A stretch of 35,013 nucleotides of DNA from the IMG/VR virus record IMGVR_UViG_3300044626_000768, positions 1 through 35,013 of that record; one strand, 5' to 3'. A model generated the notes under the pieces. The model was not told the origin of the DNA. It was given only the letters and a program-made list of their open reading frames with translations, and made no database searches. Below are positions 7,182-16,838 of this stretch, piece by piece (the first letter of the stretch is position 1; each line of letters opens with the position of its first letter). Source of the DNA: a virus. The position numbers and the translations under genes were made by a program.

Positions 7182-8306
7182 TTACGAATCCATTGCGAGA
7201 ACAGTTCCTCGAAATGCGCCTGCATTTTGTAGGTAGTCAACAATTTTCCAAGCTTCTGCTGGGTTTTGTTGATACGCCTGGCCCAGCATACTAATGTCAA
7301 CGTTCTGGCCAGCTCCAGCAGATTGAGGAGGGGCAGGAAAGCTAGGCCGTTGATAACCGATAGGATCGACCAAACGGCTTGTCGTAGAGTCCAAGCCAGC
7401 GCCATCGGGTTGAATCCGTGGATCATAGCTAGGCTCTTGGCGATAGTTGTAGTCGAACTGCTGACTTTGTTGCATAGCGGCTAATTGTTCCTTTGCTTCA
7501 TCTACAGGATAAGGACCCTCAGGGCCATAGAATTCCATTACATACTGGGCCAACAGATTAGGATCTGTCATTAACTGCCGGGCAGCAGCCATCTGGCTTT
7601 CAGTAGCTTCGAGCTGACCCGCCATATTAACCAGGCCAGCTTCTAGCTCACAAGCAAACTGGTTTACACCATCCAAGGTATAACCAGCAGCTTTTAGCTC
7701 AGCTTCAGACGGATAATAGGCATCAGTCCTTCTTACGCCGCTTAGGGGTAAGTCGCTTCGCGGCGGCTGTGAAGGTCGGGAAGAGTTGTTGTAGGATGCC
7801 TGGTTGGCGGATAAGGTCTGATTCCCCATAGACCGGAGGGGTACTCCCATAGGTTGCCCCTGGAACTGAGGCTGGGCCTGGAGGGGACTCGGACTGGATG
7901 GTTGTACCTGATCCTGGTATTGGGGTTGTGAATTCTGGCGGAAGCTGACCGGCGTTGCCAGCAAATCCAATGCCTTGTTCAGTGCTTGGGCGAATGGGTT
8001 CGAAGAATTCCCATCGGCTGCTGGGCTGTTGTAATTCCCCTGCTGTTGGTAACCCACCATATTGGGAGGGGTCGAGTAACCCTGCGGCATAGCCTGAGGG
8101 GCTGGTGCCTGCTGTTGGGGCACCGGAAACTGGACCACGTTCGTCGCCGGTTGGGCGTACTGGGGCATTTGGGCCGCTGATCCCTGGGTAGGGTAGCTGA
8201 CCTGCTGGGCCTGCGGATAACTGCCCTGCGGGGGTGCTATTGTTATCGGCGGGGATGCCTGACCTTGCACCGAAGGGGCTGTCATCGGTATATACGTTTC
8301 GCTCAT
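7182..8306 (-). CDS. putative scaffolding protein, overlapping the portal gene
   Basis: 374 aa from ATG 8306, which has GAGGA 8 nt upstream; a GTG two codons earlier is less likely. Residues 1-195 are Pro/Gln-rich and disordered, then a helical region (SEAELKAAGYTLDGVNQFAC; LEATESQMAAARQLM) and an acidic C-terminus. Placement between portal and capsid and the helical, disordered make-up match phage scaffolds. The first 584 nt are also read in another frame as the portal C-terminus. Not identified by motif, so scaffold is a positional inference. Confidence 0.6.
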   Translation of the reverse strand: MSETYIPMTAPSVQGQASPPITIAPPQGSYPQAQQVSYPTQGSAAQMPQYAQPATNVVQFPVPQQQAPAPQAMPQGYSTPPNMVGYQQQGNYNSPAADGNSSNPFAQALNKALDLLATPVSFRQNSQPQYQDQVQPSSPSPLQAQPQFQGQPMGVPLRSMGNQTLSANQASYNNSSRPSQPPRSDLPLSGVRRTDAYYPSEAELKAAGYTLDGVNQFACELEAGLVNMAGQLEATESQMAAARQLMTDPNLLAQYVMEFYGPEGPYPVDEAKEQLAAMQQSQQFDYNYRQEPSYDPRIQPDGAGLDSTTSRLVDPIGYQRPSFPAPPQSAGAGQNVDISMLGQAYQQNPAEAWKIVDYLQNAGAFRGTVLAMDS

Positions 8307-9972
8307 TATCACTTCCTCGGGATAACTCTTTTAACATCTTTTGGAACAATGTAAAGATCATTTGATCAATATATTGTCCATACTTAAACGCTAACGGGAG
8401 GTCAGGCTGCAATGGATCTTGCGTCTGCAAGAATACTTGCAATAAAGACGTTAAATTCTGTACTATTCCTAGTGTATTAGAAATACGTCTAAATGGCACT
8501 CCGCCTAACATCTTATCAATTTCTTTTTCTGTTTTGTCTGGGAAAAGAATTTGCATTTGAGCGATCGTATCAAAACCTTCTTCAGATAAGTTACGACCTA
8601 AAATACTTTTCTGTTGTAAATCAATAGGTCCATCTTCAAAGACAGGTCCGGTAAATCGCCATAGTACTGTTCTATCACCTGATGGCCTTAACCCTACTAC
8701 TCCCGGTGGTAATGGCTTTCCTTTTATTTCTTTCCCTTTATCATCTGTTCTATCATCTAGATAGAAGTCAATAAATTCAGGACTTATATTGCCATCTTTT
8801 TTTACATTCCAATTGATAGCAACTTCAAAAGAACGTTCAAACAAATATTCTTCAGCAGATACTGCTAGTTCAAATAACTTACATAGACCATAAGTATATA
8901 ACGGAACTGCCTTACGCATTGCCGTAGCAGCAGCTCTACCGTATAAACTTTTAATTTCAAATGCTGTTGCACCTGCATTGATACCATTCTCAGAAACACC
9001 ACCTAGGGCAGTCCTAATAAATTCTTCATACTGCATCGCCCAGCGGTTTTGGTCTCCTGATACAGCATCTGGCTGAATAAAACCAAACCGTTCCTCTGGC
9101 TCTACCCCACCAATGACCGGTTTAATTTTGGCAAACCGTGTTTCTTTATTTTGACCATAGTCATACTTAAAGGTAGACGGCGAATCTGCACTAGCGAAGG
9201 CTGCACTACTAGAAATTGTCCTTGGAATAGAAGACGATGAAAATGCGCTCTCTGTTACTTCCTGAGTATTACGAGTAGTAACTAGACTAGGATTCCCAAA
9301 GAATCGTATATTGTTATTGATCGCATTCATCAGATCATTATGCTCTTCGATCTGAGAAGCAATAAAGTCAAAATCTCCTATCCCGCGCTTGCCAATAGCG
9401 GTTGGATTATTATCAACTACAACACAGGGAATAATACCTAACGTATTTTTTACAACTTCTTCATTGGCAATACCTACAGGACTTAGGGCAAATCCAGGAT
9501 TGCTATCATAGGTTCCCCGTTTAATTGTTTCTTCTGTAATCTCTAACCGGACCCATTTCTCTTGGTCCATATTAGTTAGTGCAGATTTTACCTTGTAGGG
9601 ATAGGTAATAAGTACCTTCTCTATTTCTCTGCCACCTTCTCTGTAAAATACTTCAAACTCTTGTTTTTTATACCAATGAATATCATAGGTATTGCCATAG
9701 GGCCGTAGATAGAACAGTACACTACCTGTCGCAGTAAATACCTCCCATATTGCCTGCAAGTAAATATCAAGTCTATTTCGTTCCCATAGGCCTTTTATAA
9801 ATTTCTTTCGTAAATCGTAAGGATCATGGGCTGGGAAAAATTCAACACCTTGTCGTATGCCAAATAAAACCATCTGTGAAAGATGGTTTGATACGATCAT
9901 TGTATTGATTGATTCGCCACCTTCTCTATTTAAGGCTGCACTAATGATCTGATGTACGTTACTGCGTTGCAT
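7723..9972 (-). CDS. portal protein
   Basis: 749 aa, close to the size of portals of P22-like short-tailed phages. The region VVDNNPTAIGKRGIGDFDFI followed by EEHNDLMNAINNNIRFFGNP (about residues 186-235) is the classic portal stretch before the stem. A long helical region follows. From about residue 560 the chain becomes Pro/Gly/Ser-rich and ends in the basic tail AAKRLTPKRRKKD; this segment is exactly where the scaffold gene overlaps in another frame. The portal forms the dodecameric DNA channel at one capsid vertex and docks the terminase, encoded upstream in the same operon. Confidence 0.85.
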   Translation of the reverse strand: MQRSNVHQIISAALNREGGESINTMIVSNHLSQMVLFGIRQGVEFFPAHDPYDLRKKFIKGLWERNRLDIYLQAIWEVFTATGSVLFYLRPYGNTYDIHWYKKQEFEVFYREGGREIEKVLITYPYKVKSALTNMDQEKWVRLEITEETIKRGTYDSNPGFALSPVGIANEEVVKNTLGIIPCVVVDNNPTAIGKRGIGDFDFIASQIEEHNDLMNAINNNIRFFGNPSLVTTRNTQEVTESAFSSSSIPRTISSSAAFASADSPSTFKYDYGQNKETRFAKIKPVIGGVEPEERFGFIQPDAVSGDQNRWAMQYEEFIRTALGGVSENGINAGATAFEIKSLYGRAAATAMRKAVPLYTYGLCKLFELAVSAEEYLFERSFEVAINWNVKKDGNISPEFIDFYLDDRTDDKGKEIKGKPLPPGVVGLRPSGDRTVLWRFTGPVFEDGPIDLQQKSILGRNLSEEGFDTIAQMQILFPDKTEKEIDKMLGGVPFRRISNTLGIVQNLTSLLQVFLQTQDPLQPDLPLAFKYGQYIDQMIFTLFQKMLKELSRGSDNERNVYTDDSPFGARSGIPADNNSTPAGQLSAGPAGQLPYPGISGPNAPVRPTGDERGPVSGAPTAGTSPSGYAAGLLDPSQYGGLPTAGELQQPSSRWEFFEPIRPSTEQGIGFAGNAGQLPPEFTTPIPGSGTTIQSESPPGPASVPGATYGSTPPVYGESDLIRQPGILQQLFPTFTAAAKRLTPKRRKKD

Positions 9973-10005
9973 AGCCTTATGGGTAAACTACATTAATTAT
10001 AAGTA

Positions 10006-10488
10006 TCATCGAAGTTCATTGATACGTTCCATATTAAATTGCGATTTTGTTTGCCATACAATCTTGTCGTATAGGGCCATCAATCGGGTAATCAAATCAA
10101 GACTTACATAATCGCATTGATTGTTAGCAATATTGGCACATTCATTGGCGACCATTTTAGCTTTTACTAGATTCTCAGCAAACAATGGCAAAGCTACATT
10201 TTTTTCTGCGGGTAAGGGTATTTCCCCGATTGAACTCCATTGAATTACAGCACTTAGGGCACCCAACGGAAATTCATCTAGTTGTCGAATCCGTTCTGCT
10301 ACTTCATCCTTGAAGTTTGAAAGCAGTTCATAGATGTCTTTAGTCCACTCATGAACCGAAAGAAATGGACAGTCTGTCATATTCCAATGGATTGAATAGG
10401 CTAAAAATTCAAGCTTAATGATGTCAGCAAATACTTGGTTCAAGCATTCCGACATCTTGTACTGATCGGTATTAGTATCCATTGTCAT
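10006..10488 (-). CDS. dps: Dps-like ferritin family protein
   Basis: 160 aa, the usual Dps length. HW at 34-35, H46 in SVHEW, then D61 and E65 in KDEVAERI reproduce the Dps ferroxidase spacing (12, 15 and 4 residues apart, as in the E. coli protein), so the iron-oxidising site looks intact. Dps dodecamers store iron, remove peroxide and often bind DNA. The gene overlaps the upstream gene by 17 nt and precedes the portal, inside the packaging operon and so probably expressed late. The N-terminus is short and not strongly basic, so DNA binding is uncertain. A role in protecting packaged DNA or as a virion component is inference. Confidence 0.85.
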   Translation of the reverse strand: MTMDTNTDQYKMSECLNQVFADIIKLEFLAYSIHWNMTDCPFLSVHEWTKDIYELLSNFKDEVAERIRQLDEFPLGALSAVIQWSSIGEIPLPAEKNVALPLFAENLVKAKMVANECANIANNQCDYVSLDLITRLMALYDKIVWQTKSQFNMERINELR

Positions 10489-11689
10489 ACCTTATAGGAT
10501 AGTTAAGATTCCTTTGTGCTTCCTGCCGTCTTGCTTCACGGTTTTGACCGATGTTATGAGCTATGACAGCAAGCAGACCGGCCCCGCCTGCTCCTGCTAG
10601 TCCTAGCCTTACCCTAGGGTCTTGCAGCAACGTACCAGCTAAGCGTGGATTATCAGCATCATCGATGATTGCTTCTACGGGAATCTCATCGACAGCCACC
10701 CTATTTATATCATCCAAGGCTTTCTGCCTTAGATCATCTAATATCATCGATTCGTACGTAGGTTTTATAGGAACATTTTCTGGCATTACCTGAGCCATTT
10801 CGACTTCTACAGGCTGTTCGTAATAACGAATCCCGTCAGGGCTGAGAGCATTTAGATTTTCCCGCATTGTAGGAAGTCCGTCTTCTCTTAATTGTCTTAC
10901 ATTTAGCCCAAACTCATGCTCTAATATAAACTTTTGAAGGTCTTTTGCTTCTTGATCTTTTAAGTGCCTTTTGAACCTAAAGGGTGAATTTAAGAAGACT
11001 TCTGCTTCACGGCTACTAAAAGCTCTCCTGGCAGCGTCTGTCATAAACCTGGCGCTTAATGGTTTCTTTTGTTGTTGAATAGCGGCTTCGGGCAGTTCAG
11101 TATTTTTCCAATTGACTGGAGGTTTAGCCAATATCTGTTCGACAATCGTGGTTTTAGGAGTGCCGTAGTCAGCAGTATTTTCTGCTACTATCATTCTTGG
11201 TCCATCTATATCGCCTTCAGCGACTGGATCATACTCATAGTTAACGTTAGTCCCGTAAACTTCAGCTTCACTTGGCAACGCTGGTTGCCAACGTCCACCC
11301 TTTAACTCCCATCGCTCTCCGTTTACAATCCTCTCGAAGATGCTGTTGCCAGTAGGCCTAAGCGGCACATCTTCTGTCACGACAGTCTCGACTACTGGAG
11401 CTGCGGGCTCAACCCTAGCAATAGGAACTTCAACAACTTCTTCTTGTGTTGCACTAGGCCAATCAACGCCAGATTTTGCTAGAGCTGCAATTAGCGCATC
11501 TCCTTTCAAGGTCATTCCTGTCCCGCTGGCCCGATAATCATAAAGAGGATTATCTTCTGATACCCTCACTATGACTGGATCTGCGGAAGCTGTCTCTATA
11601 ACTTCATCAATAATTCGTTTTGGCTTTTTGACAGGCTGTCCAGTCAAGCCTCGCAAATAAGAATTGTTAAACTCATTTCCCTTATTCAC
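10472..11689 (-). CDS. hypothetical protein with C-terminal glycine-rich segment
   Basis: 405 aa from GTG 11689, 7 nt after the large terminase stop. The first two thirds are polar, with many valine/glutamate linkers; near residues 367-388 lies a Gly/Ala hydrophobic segment (LGLAGAGGAGLLAVIAHNIG) followed by basic EARRQEAQR. The segment design recurs in other proteins of this block. Not recognised; a virion or ejection protein by context. Confidence 0.6.
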   Translation of the reverse strand: MNKGNEFNNSYLRGLTGQPVKKPKRIIDEVIETASADPVIVRVSEDNPLYDYRASGTGMTLKGDALIAALAKSGVDWPSATQEEVVEVPIARVEPAAPVVETVVTEDVPLRPTGNSIFERIVNGERWELKGGRWQPALPSEAEVYGTNVNYEYDPVAEGDIDGPRMIVAENTADYGTPKTTIVEQILAKPPVNWKNTELPEAAIQQQKKPLSARFMTDAARRAFSSREAEVFLNSPFRFKRHLKDQEAKDLQKFILEHEFGLNVRQLREDGLPTMRENLNALSPDGIRYYEQPVEVEMAQVMPENVPIKPTYESMILDDLRQKALDDINRVAVDEIPVEAIIDDADNPRLAGTLLQDPRVRLGLAGAGGAGLLAVIAHNIGQNREARRQEAQRNLNYPIRYDNGY

Positions 11690-11696
11690 GACCTAT

Positions 11697-13277
11697 CTAA
11701 TCCTCGCTTGACAGTGGTTGATATTTAATCATTCCCCTAACCAGGTGTACAAACGCATCTTGCAGGTCATCATGGTCTGTTGCGCCATGTTGGGTTAACT
11801 CAGTAATAAGTCGAGACATATCTCGATACTTATTAAATTCAATCAACCCATCTTGAAATACACCTGTTATTGATTTTAGCCTTAAATCTTTGTCTCCTCT
11901 CACTTTTACTGGCTTACATCTTAAATTCCATAGCTGATACTTGTTATCTATAATCCTCTTCCAATCATGTTGAAAACTAACCTGATACTGAACTGCTTCA
12001 GCAAATACTGTTAATGATAAATTCTCATTCGGTACATAAGGCTGGGTTTCACTATTAGTCTGATAAATTACCCCCCATTCAACGCACATTTCTATCAACT
12101 TATCAATCTTGTCTAAGTTACCTGGCCATCGGCCTCGAACTGCTTCCAAAATGATGATTGATTCTTTTTCTTTTTTTCTAATATCATCTACCTTATGTTT
12201 ATTTAGTGCACCCATTACCATCGCGGTATAATCCCTACGCTCCTTACTCATTCCACTTAAGTCAAGCCCTATGCCAATACTTTCGGGCTCTTTTGGCAAA
12301 ATATCTGTATACCGTATCCAGGCAGGATCAATAGATATATCACTACTCTTTGCTACCTTATTTTGGTATTGAAACGAGAAAGAGATTGGGTCTTTCTCTC
12401 TCATTTCATATAATCCTTCGATTTCATCGCCATGGTCATTAAACTGTGACCGATAGGGAAATCGTGTTTCCCAGTAACTAAATTCTTGCCCTTCATTGTC
12501 GGTAAGAATCGCTTCTTGTTCTACGACTGTCCATCCATTTTGCTCTGTAAAATCACTAGCATGGAGGTCATCTGCCCTAAATCTAGTGCCAATTGCTAAC
12601 ATCCTACCGCCAGGCACTAGGGTTGGCTTAGCTGCATCTCTCCAGTTGTTTGATATTTTTTCTCGTATATCACCACTTTCAATTGACTCACGGCTTTTGA
12701 TTGGGTCATCTACTACAATCAACCATGATCGTTTAGATACAATCCCGCCATCAATCCCAACAGCATACAATGTATAATCTTGCTCCAGGTTAGATACCCC
12801 TGCAAATTGTTTATCGATCTCCCACTCACCATCATTAAACTTCTTCTTATTAGGCCTAATATGTGGAAATACTTCTTGGTATTTAGGCGTTTGTAAGATT
12901 CTTTTTATAATCCGACTACGACTAAGGGCAATATCTGTTTTGTACGATAGATAAATAATCGGTATTGCTGGATTATGGCCAATAATCCACGCTACTAAAT
13001 AAGAAATAACTGTTGATTTAGCGGCCCCCCGTGGCGACAGGATTGATATATTAGGCCCAGCTACCATGCTAAGAACATGGTTTGATCGACCTGTCACCCA
13101 ATGGCTTACCCATTCTTCCATGTGACAATGGGCAATCGTATGGCCGCTTATATAAGCCATGAAGGCAGGGAAATCATTCCTTGCCTGTTTTACTTCATCG
13201 CTTACGAATATATCCTCAGCCGATGTAGCGTAATGTCTTGCCTTGAACTGATGCCGCCGCCATGCTCTTGTTGGCAT
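11697..13277 (-). CDS. terL: terminase large subunit
   Basis: 526 aa packaging motor. The ATPase domain shows Walker A SPRGAAKST at 81-89, Walker B LIVVDD at 186-191 and the coupling motif GTRF at 230-233. The C-terminal RNase H-like nuclease begins at GIGLDLSG (335-342, catalytic Asp 339), with a late acidic cluster in TDHDDLQDAF near residue 505. Length and motif order are complete. It follows the small-terminase candidate after 8 nt. The enzyme cuts concatemers and pumps DNA through the portal. Confidence 0.95.
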   Translation of the reverse strand: MPTRAWRRHQFKARHYATSAEDIFVSDEVKQARNDFPAFMAYISGHTIAHCHMEEWVSHWVTGRSNHVLSMVAGPNISILSPRGAAKSTVISYLVAWIIGHNPAIPIIYLSYKTDIALSRSRIIKRILQTPKYQEVFPHIRPNKKKFNDGEWEIDKQFAGVSNLEQDYTLYAVGIDGGIVSKRSWLIVVDDPIKSRESIESGDIREKISNNWRDAAKPTLVPGGRMLAIGTRFRADDLHASDFTEQNGWTVVEQEAILTDNEGQEFSYWETRFPYRSQFNDHGDEIEGLYEMREKDPISFSFQYQNKVAKSSDISIDPAWIRYTDILPKEPESIGIGLDLSGMSKERRDYTAMVMGALNKHKVDDIRKKEKESIIILEAVRGRWPGNLDKIDKLIEMCVEWGVIYQTNSETQPYVPNENLSLTVFAEAVQYQVSFQHDWKRIIDNKYQLWNLRCKPVKVRGDKDLRLKSITGVFQDGLIEFNKYRDMSRLITELTQHGATDHDDLQDAFVHLVRGMIKYQPLSSED

Positions 13278-13285
13278 AGAGCCTC

Positions 13286-13942
13286 CTATGGCGCACTAAA
13301 GACCTCATGTTCTATCTGTTTTAACGCACCAATGCACGCTTGACGCACTACTTCTTCATTAGCCTGGTCTTTGAATTGGTTTAGGATAATATCGACCAAT
13401 CGTTGTGCCCCTGCCATCTCTGCATCTCGCACCGTATTGAACGCATTGTTGCGTTGAATGTCTTTATACAATGCGCTAATTGTTCGTTGTAGAGCGGCAA
13501 CCTGAGCCAATACTTGCTCTGGTGCAATATCATCAACGCCTTCTCTCTCTAGCCGTTCTGTTAGCTGCATACAAAGCTGTACAGATTGAGCTAATGAAGA
13601 ATGTAATACTTGATCGTAGTCTAATCCTACATAGCCATCGGTCAGGGCATTAAGGATCTGAGCTTTTTCTCCTACTGGGTAATGCTTTCGTAGCCAGTAA
13701 GTAATATTAGAAATACTAGGAACTACATGTATCCAGTTTTCTGGAAAATGAGAATGGTATTCATACTGTACTTCTGATAGCCACTTTTGAATATCAGAAG
13801 ATCGTTGATTAAATCTAGTAAATTTCTTAAAATCAGACGCAATATCATCAGGTAGATGCTCTAGTATCTGCTCTACCACTGTTTTACGAAGTCGTTCAGA
13901 ACGCTTCTCATTGTTATTTGTACGCCGATGGTTCCCGGTCAT
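13286..13942 (-). CDS. putative terminase small subunit
   Basis: 218 aa, helical, with a basic N-terminus (RRTNNNEKRSERLRK), a helix-turn-helix-like stretch around SISNITYWLRKHY and a coiled-coil C-terminal half (LAQVAALQRTISALYKD). It directly precedes the large subunit and overlaps the upstream stop. Position and the helix-turn-helix plus coiled-coil plan fit small terminases; no diagnostic motif is present, so the call is tentative. Confidence 0.5.
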   Translation of the reverse strand: MTGNHRRTNNNEKRSERLRKTVVEQILEHLPDDIASDFKKFTRFNQRSSDIQKWLSEVQYEYHSHFPENWIHVVPSISNITYWLRKHYPVGEKAQILNALTDGYVGLDYDQVLHSSLAQSVQLCMQLTERLEREGVDDIAPEQVLAQVAALQRTISALYKDIQRNNAFNTVRDAEMAGAQRLVDIILNQFKDQANEEVVRQACIGALKQIEHEVFSAP

Positions 13943-14535
13943 TATAGAGTTTTATATGCACCAAGGGCAGAACTACGTTCTGAACTCCTACGCCTTGATT
14001 CTACACCTTCATTTTCACGAATTTGTGACAATTGCAAATCTTTTTCTTGTTCTGCCTGTTGTGTAGATTCACGGCTACGATAGCCAAATGATTGATCTGC
14101 CAATGCCTTATTAGTATTTAACCAGCTTTCTGCTTGTTGCCTGGCAAGCAGGCCCATTCTTTCATACATTTTCCCTTGGGCTGCGTCATCATTAGTAGCC
14201 CTTTGATTCATTAATGCTAAATCATTATCCCGATTAGCACCAAGAATCTGTCTATATTCTTCAATAAATCGATTAGGGTTAGCAGCGTCATACTCAGCTT
14301 GTTTAGTCTGAGCTTCTAATAGCCGACGATAAGCTTCTTGTTCGTAGTCAACGACATATCTTTTGTCAAGTTTATTTTGTTTATTAAGGATGCCACCTTC
14401 TTTTACAACTTGTCCTTCAGCGTTCCGAAAAACGCCCATTGCTTCTCTTTCTGCTATCTCAGGTCCCGGCGCAAATGATTGGCCAGCGATTCTTTTCCGT
14501 CCGTCGTTTCTAAATGCTGCGTCTGCTGCAAGCAT
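13942..14535 (-). CDS. hypothetical coiled-coil protein
   Basis: 197 aa, ATG 14535 with strong AAGGAGGAAATAGTAATATG leader. Almost entirely helical, rich in Glu, Gln, Arg and Ala with heptad-like spacing; no hydrophobic segment. The next gene starts on its last bases. A structural or assembly role is likely from position, but the family is unknown. Confidence 0.6.
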   Translation of the reverse strand: MLAADAAFRNDGRKRIAGQSFAPGPEIAEREAMGVFRNAEGQVVKEGGILNKQNKLDKRYVVDYEQEAYRRLLEAQTKQAEYDAANPNRFIEEYRQILGANRDNDLALMNQRATNDDAAQGKMYERMGLLARQQAESWLNTNKALADQSFGYRSRESTQQAEQEKDLQLSQIRENEGVESRRRSSERSSALGAYKTL

Positions 14536-14630
14536 ATTACTATTTCCTCCTTGTGTTTCTTTTTGAAAATCTCTATATGCCTGAGACTATTTACTTCCAG
14601 TAAAAGAACTTACTGTCTTATCCATAACTC

Positions 14631-15377
14631 CTACCAATATCTAAATTGTTGGTTTCCTGTATTGTAAGTATTCATAATACTTTTATACATATCTGCCATT
14701 CTATCTGCGTCTGAGTCACTCTTTGCTGTTGCATTTCCAGCGGCTGTCGTAGCAGCACTTATAACAGCTTCTCTTTGTCTAGAGCCTTTTTCTCCCATCG
14801 AAGCCGCTAGATTTCCTAGCATATTCTTAAAATTGCTACGTTCTTCGCTTGCCGTCTTTTTGAGGCTTGCTTTCTGTTCCATACCAGCAACACCTAACCG
14901 GGCCTGAGCATCTTGCTTAGCAGCAAACATTTGTGCATCAGCTCCGGCTTTGGCAGCACCTAGCTGGCTGATAGCTTGTTTAGTTGCTGAAAACTTTTGT
15001 GCTTCTGCTTGTTGCTTGGCAGCAAATATATTTGCGGCAGCTTGTTGTGCAGCAGTATTCTCTTGTGCGCTTGCTTGACGATCCGTCATCTTCATCTGAG
15101 CATTTAGATCACGAATCTGTCGAGGTGCACTAATATTACGCTCCCGACGTTCATCAAATTCAGCCTGATCTTGTTGAGTTTGTCGTCTGTTTCTACGCTC
15201 CATATCTAATTCTTGTTGTCCATAATTAAGGTCTTTTTGCCTATCATTTGCTGGATTATATGCATTATTTTGATTCAATGATGTAACCTGCGTACCTGGG
15301 GCAGCAGAGCGCCCTGTAGCAGTTCTGCCACTGCTTCCTGGTGTTCTCGCGGTTCCTTGATTTCTGTTAGCTGCCAT
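14631..15377 (-). CDS. Ala/Gln-rich coiled-coil protein
   Basis: 248 aa. After a low-complexity Gly/Arg/Thr start comes a long helical repeat with recurrent AAKQ units (AAQQAAANIFAAKQQ, MFAAKQDAQAR, QLGAAKAGADA), probably an extended coiled coil. Such proteins occur among internal core and ejection proteins of phages. It starts 4 nt after the upstream gene and leaves 95 nt before the next one. Function inferred only. Confidence 0.55.
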   Translation of the reverse strand: MAANRNQGTARTPGSSGRTATGRSAAPGTQVTSLNQNNAYNPANDRQKDLNYGQQELDMERRNRRQTQQDQAEFDERRERNISAPRQIRDLNAQMKMTDRQASAQENTAAQQAAANIFAAKQQAEAQKFSATKQAISQLGAAKAGADAQMFAAKQDAQARLGVAGMEQKASLKKTASEERSNFKNMLGNLAASMGEKGSRQREAVISAATTAAGNATAKSDSDADRMADMYKSIMNTYNTGNQQFRYW

Positions 15378-15381
15378 TTGT

Positions 15382-15999
15382 CTACCGATAGAGTTGACTG
15401 GTATTTGCTAGGGCAATAGCATATTGATTCATACGATCAGACATCCCAGCCATGCGATCCCGACCTCTAGCCAATGCATAAAGTGGCTGGTTCCGAATTT
15501 CAGTCTGATATTTCAAGTCATCAAGTTTTTTCTGTCCCAACACGTCTAAGTCTTGAATAACTTCTGCTTGTCGAACATCTGACTCAAACTGACGGTTCAT
15601 CGCCCGGGTAGGATCACCAATGCCTTCGATCTGGGCTTGGCTTTGATACCGTTGATTAAGGTTTTCCAAGTCCCTTACATAGTTATCAAACATATTTTGT
15701 GCTTTTTCATCAGCCGTTTGAGTCGCAGCATCACCAATAGCTCTGCCAGCAGTAATACCACCTGCTGCTAACGCACCAGCCCCTGCTGCAGTAAAACCAA
15801 TAGTTCTAGCAGTAGGAGTATTAGCTGCCTCCCAGGCCCTACTCGCAGCATTTTTTGCCGCTGTTGCGCCTGGCCGAATGATATTATTGCTAAGGAATTG
15901 AGCACCCCTGGTTATGTCGTCAATGTAACTGACAGGAGTTGGTGCTGTATTTATGACTGTTTCTGCTACTGCCCTTGGATAAACTCTGTTCCAAACCAT
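15382..15999 (-). CDS. hypothetical protein with glycine-zipper segment
   Basis: 205 aa. Residues about 66-88 (TIGFTAAGAGALAAGGITAG) form an Ala/Gly hydrophobic helix with regular small-residue spacing, followed by a helical charged tail. Tight spacing (2 and 4 nt) to both neighbours shows operon membership. Family unknown; could be a virion protein that inserts into the host envelope. Confidence 0.55.
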   Translation of the reverse strand: MVWNRVYPRAVAETVINTAPTPVSYIDDITRGAQFLSNNIIRPGATAAKNAASRAWEAANTPTARTIGFTAAGAGALAAGGITAGRAIGDAATQTADEKAQNMFDNYVRDLENLNQRYQSQAQIEGIGDPTRAMNRQFESDVRQAEVIQDLDVLGQKKLDDLKYQTEIRNQPLYALARGRDRMAGMSDRMNQYAIALANTSQLYR

Positions 16000-16001
16000 T
16001 G

Positions 16002-16838
16002 CTATACCTTTTCGTTGACCAAATTGATTCCAGTTCCTATCAATCCACCTATGCCTAATGCAGCTGATAATGCTCCTGCAAATCTAGCAGCTTTTAATAC
16101 ATTGTCAGTCTTTCCTAAAACCTTTTCGCTTAATTGACGATAGGCAAGGTCATCTATTAAATGATAGCCTCTTCCTAACAAATCAGCACCTATCCTATTA
16201 TCTTTAACAAAAACAGTCTTTCCACCAATTTCTAATGGATTAAAACCTGCTTCTTCAAACCGTCTTACTCTTGAACTTTGTAGTCCATCACTATCTTCTG
16301 GTGCTGCTACATACAATCTTTTATTATTAGGATCTGCCAAGAAATCAGGTAATCTTATTTTTGCTTGGTCAATTTCTTCCCTAATTTCTCTTAACCTTTT
16401 ACGATCTATTCTTTCACTTCCAACACTCGTATTACCGTCAACCCTTAGTTCTACAACTCTACTAGGATTTACTCCTAAACTAACTCTCTTTCCTTTATAA
16501 ATGTTGTCAGCCGCCTCAGTGCCAGGTACTGCCCATGTTCTATCACGCCAGCTAAGTGCCATCTTTTGTGCAGCTTCTGGTGCTACAGAGGCTAGCAATG
16601 GAAAGCTTATTCCTGCACTAACAGCACCGATGCCTGTCCCTATCGCATTATCAGCAATGTCAGATAATTCATCAATCTGATCTTCTTTCCTTCTCAGTTG
16701 TAAAATCAACGTAGCAGCATCAGGATTATCCCTAACAATACGTTTCCATTCCGCATTGCTAAAGCTACCCGCTTCTCTCACTTCTCCAGTTAGCGGGTCG
16801 ATCAATTCAGGTATCCTGTTGCTATATTCTTGTTCCAT
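16002..16838 (-). CDS. hypothetical protein with two hydrophobic segments
   Basis: 278 aa. Hydrophobic Gly-rich segments lie near residues 66-86 (GTGIGAVSAGISFPLLASV) and 253-273 (AGALSAALGIGGLIGTGINL), with a soluble basic region between them. ATG 16838 shares one base with the upstream stop. No family recognised; the paired segments suggest membrane contact. Confidence 0.55.
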   Translation of the reverse strand: MEQEYSNRIPELIDPLTGEVREAGSFSNAEWKRIVRDNPDAATLILQLRRKEDQIDELSDIADNAIGTGIGAVSAGISFPLLASVAPEAAQKMALSWRDRTWAVPGTEAADNIYKGKRVSLGVNPSRVVELRVDGNTSVGSERIDRKRLREIREEIDQAKIRLPDFLADPNNKRLYVAAPEDSDGLQSSRVRRFEEAGFNPLEIGGKTVFVKDNRIGADLLGRGYHLIDDLAYRQLSEKVLGKTDNVLKAARFAGALSAALGIGGLIGTGINLVNEKV

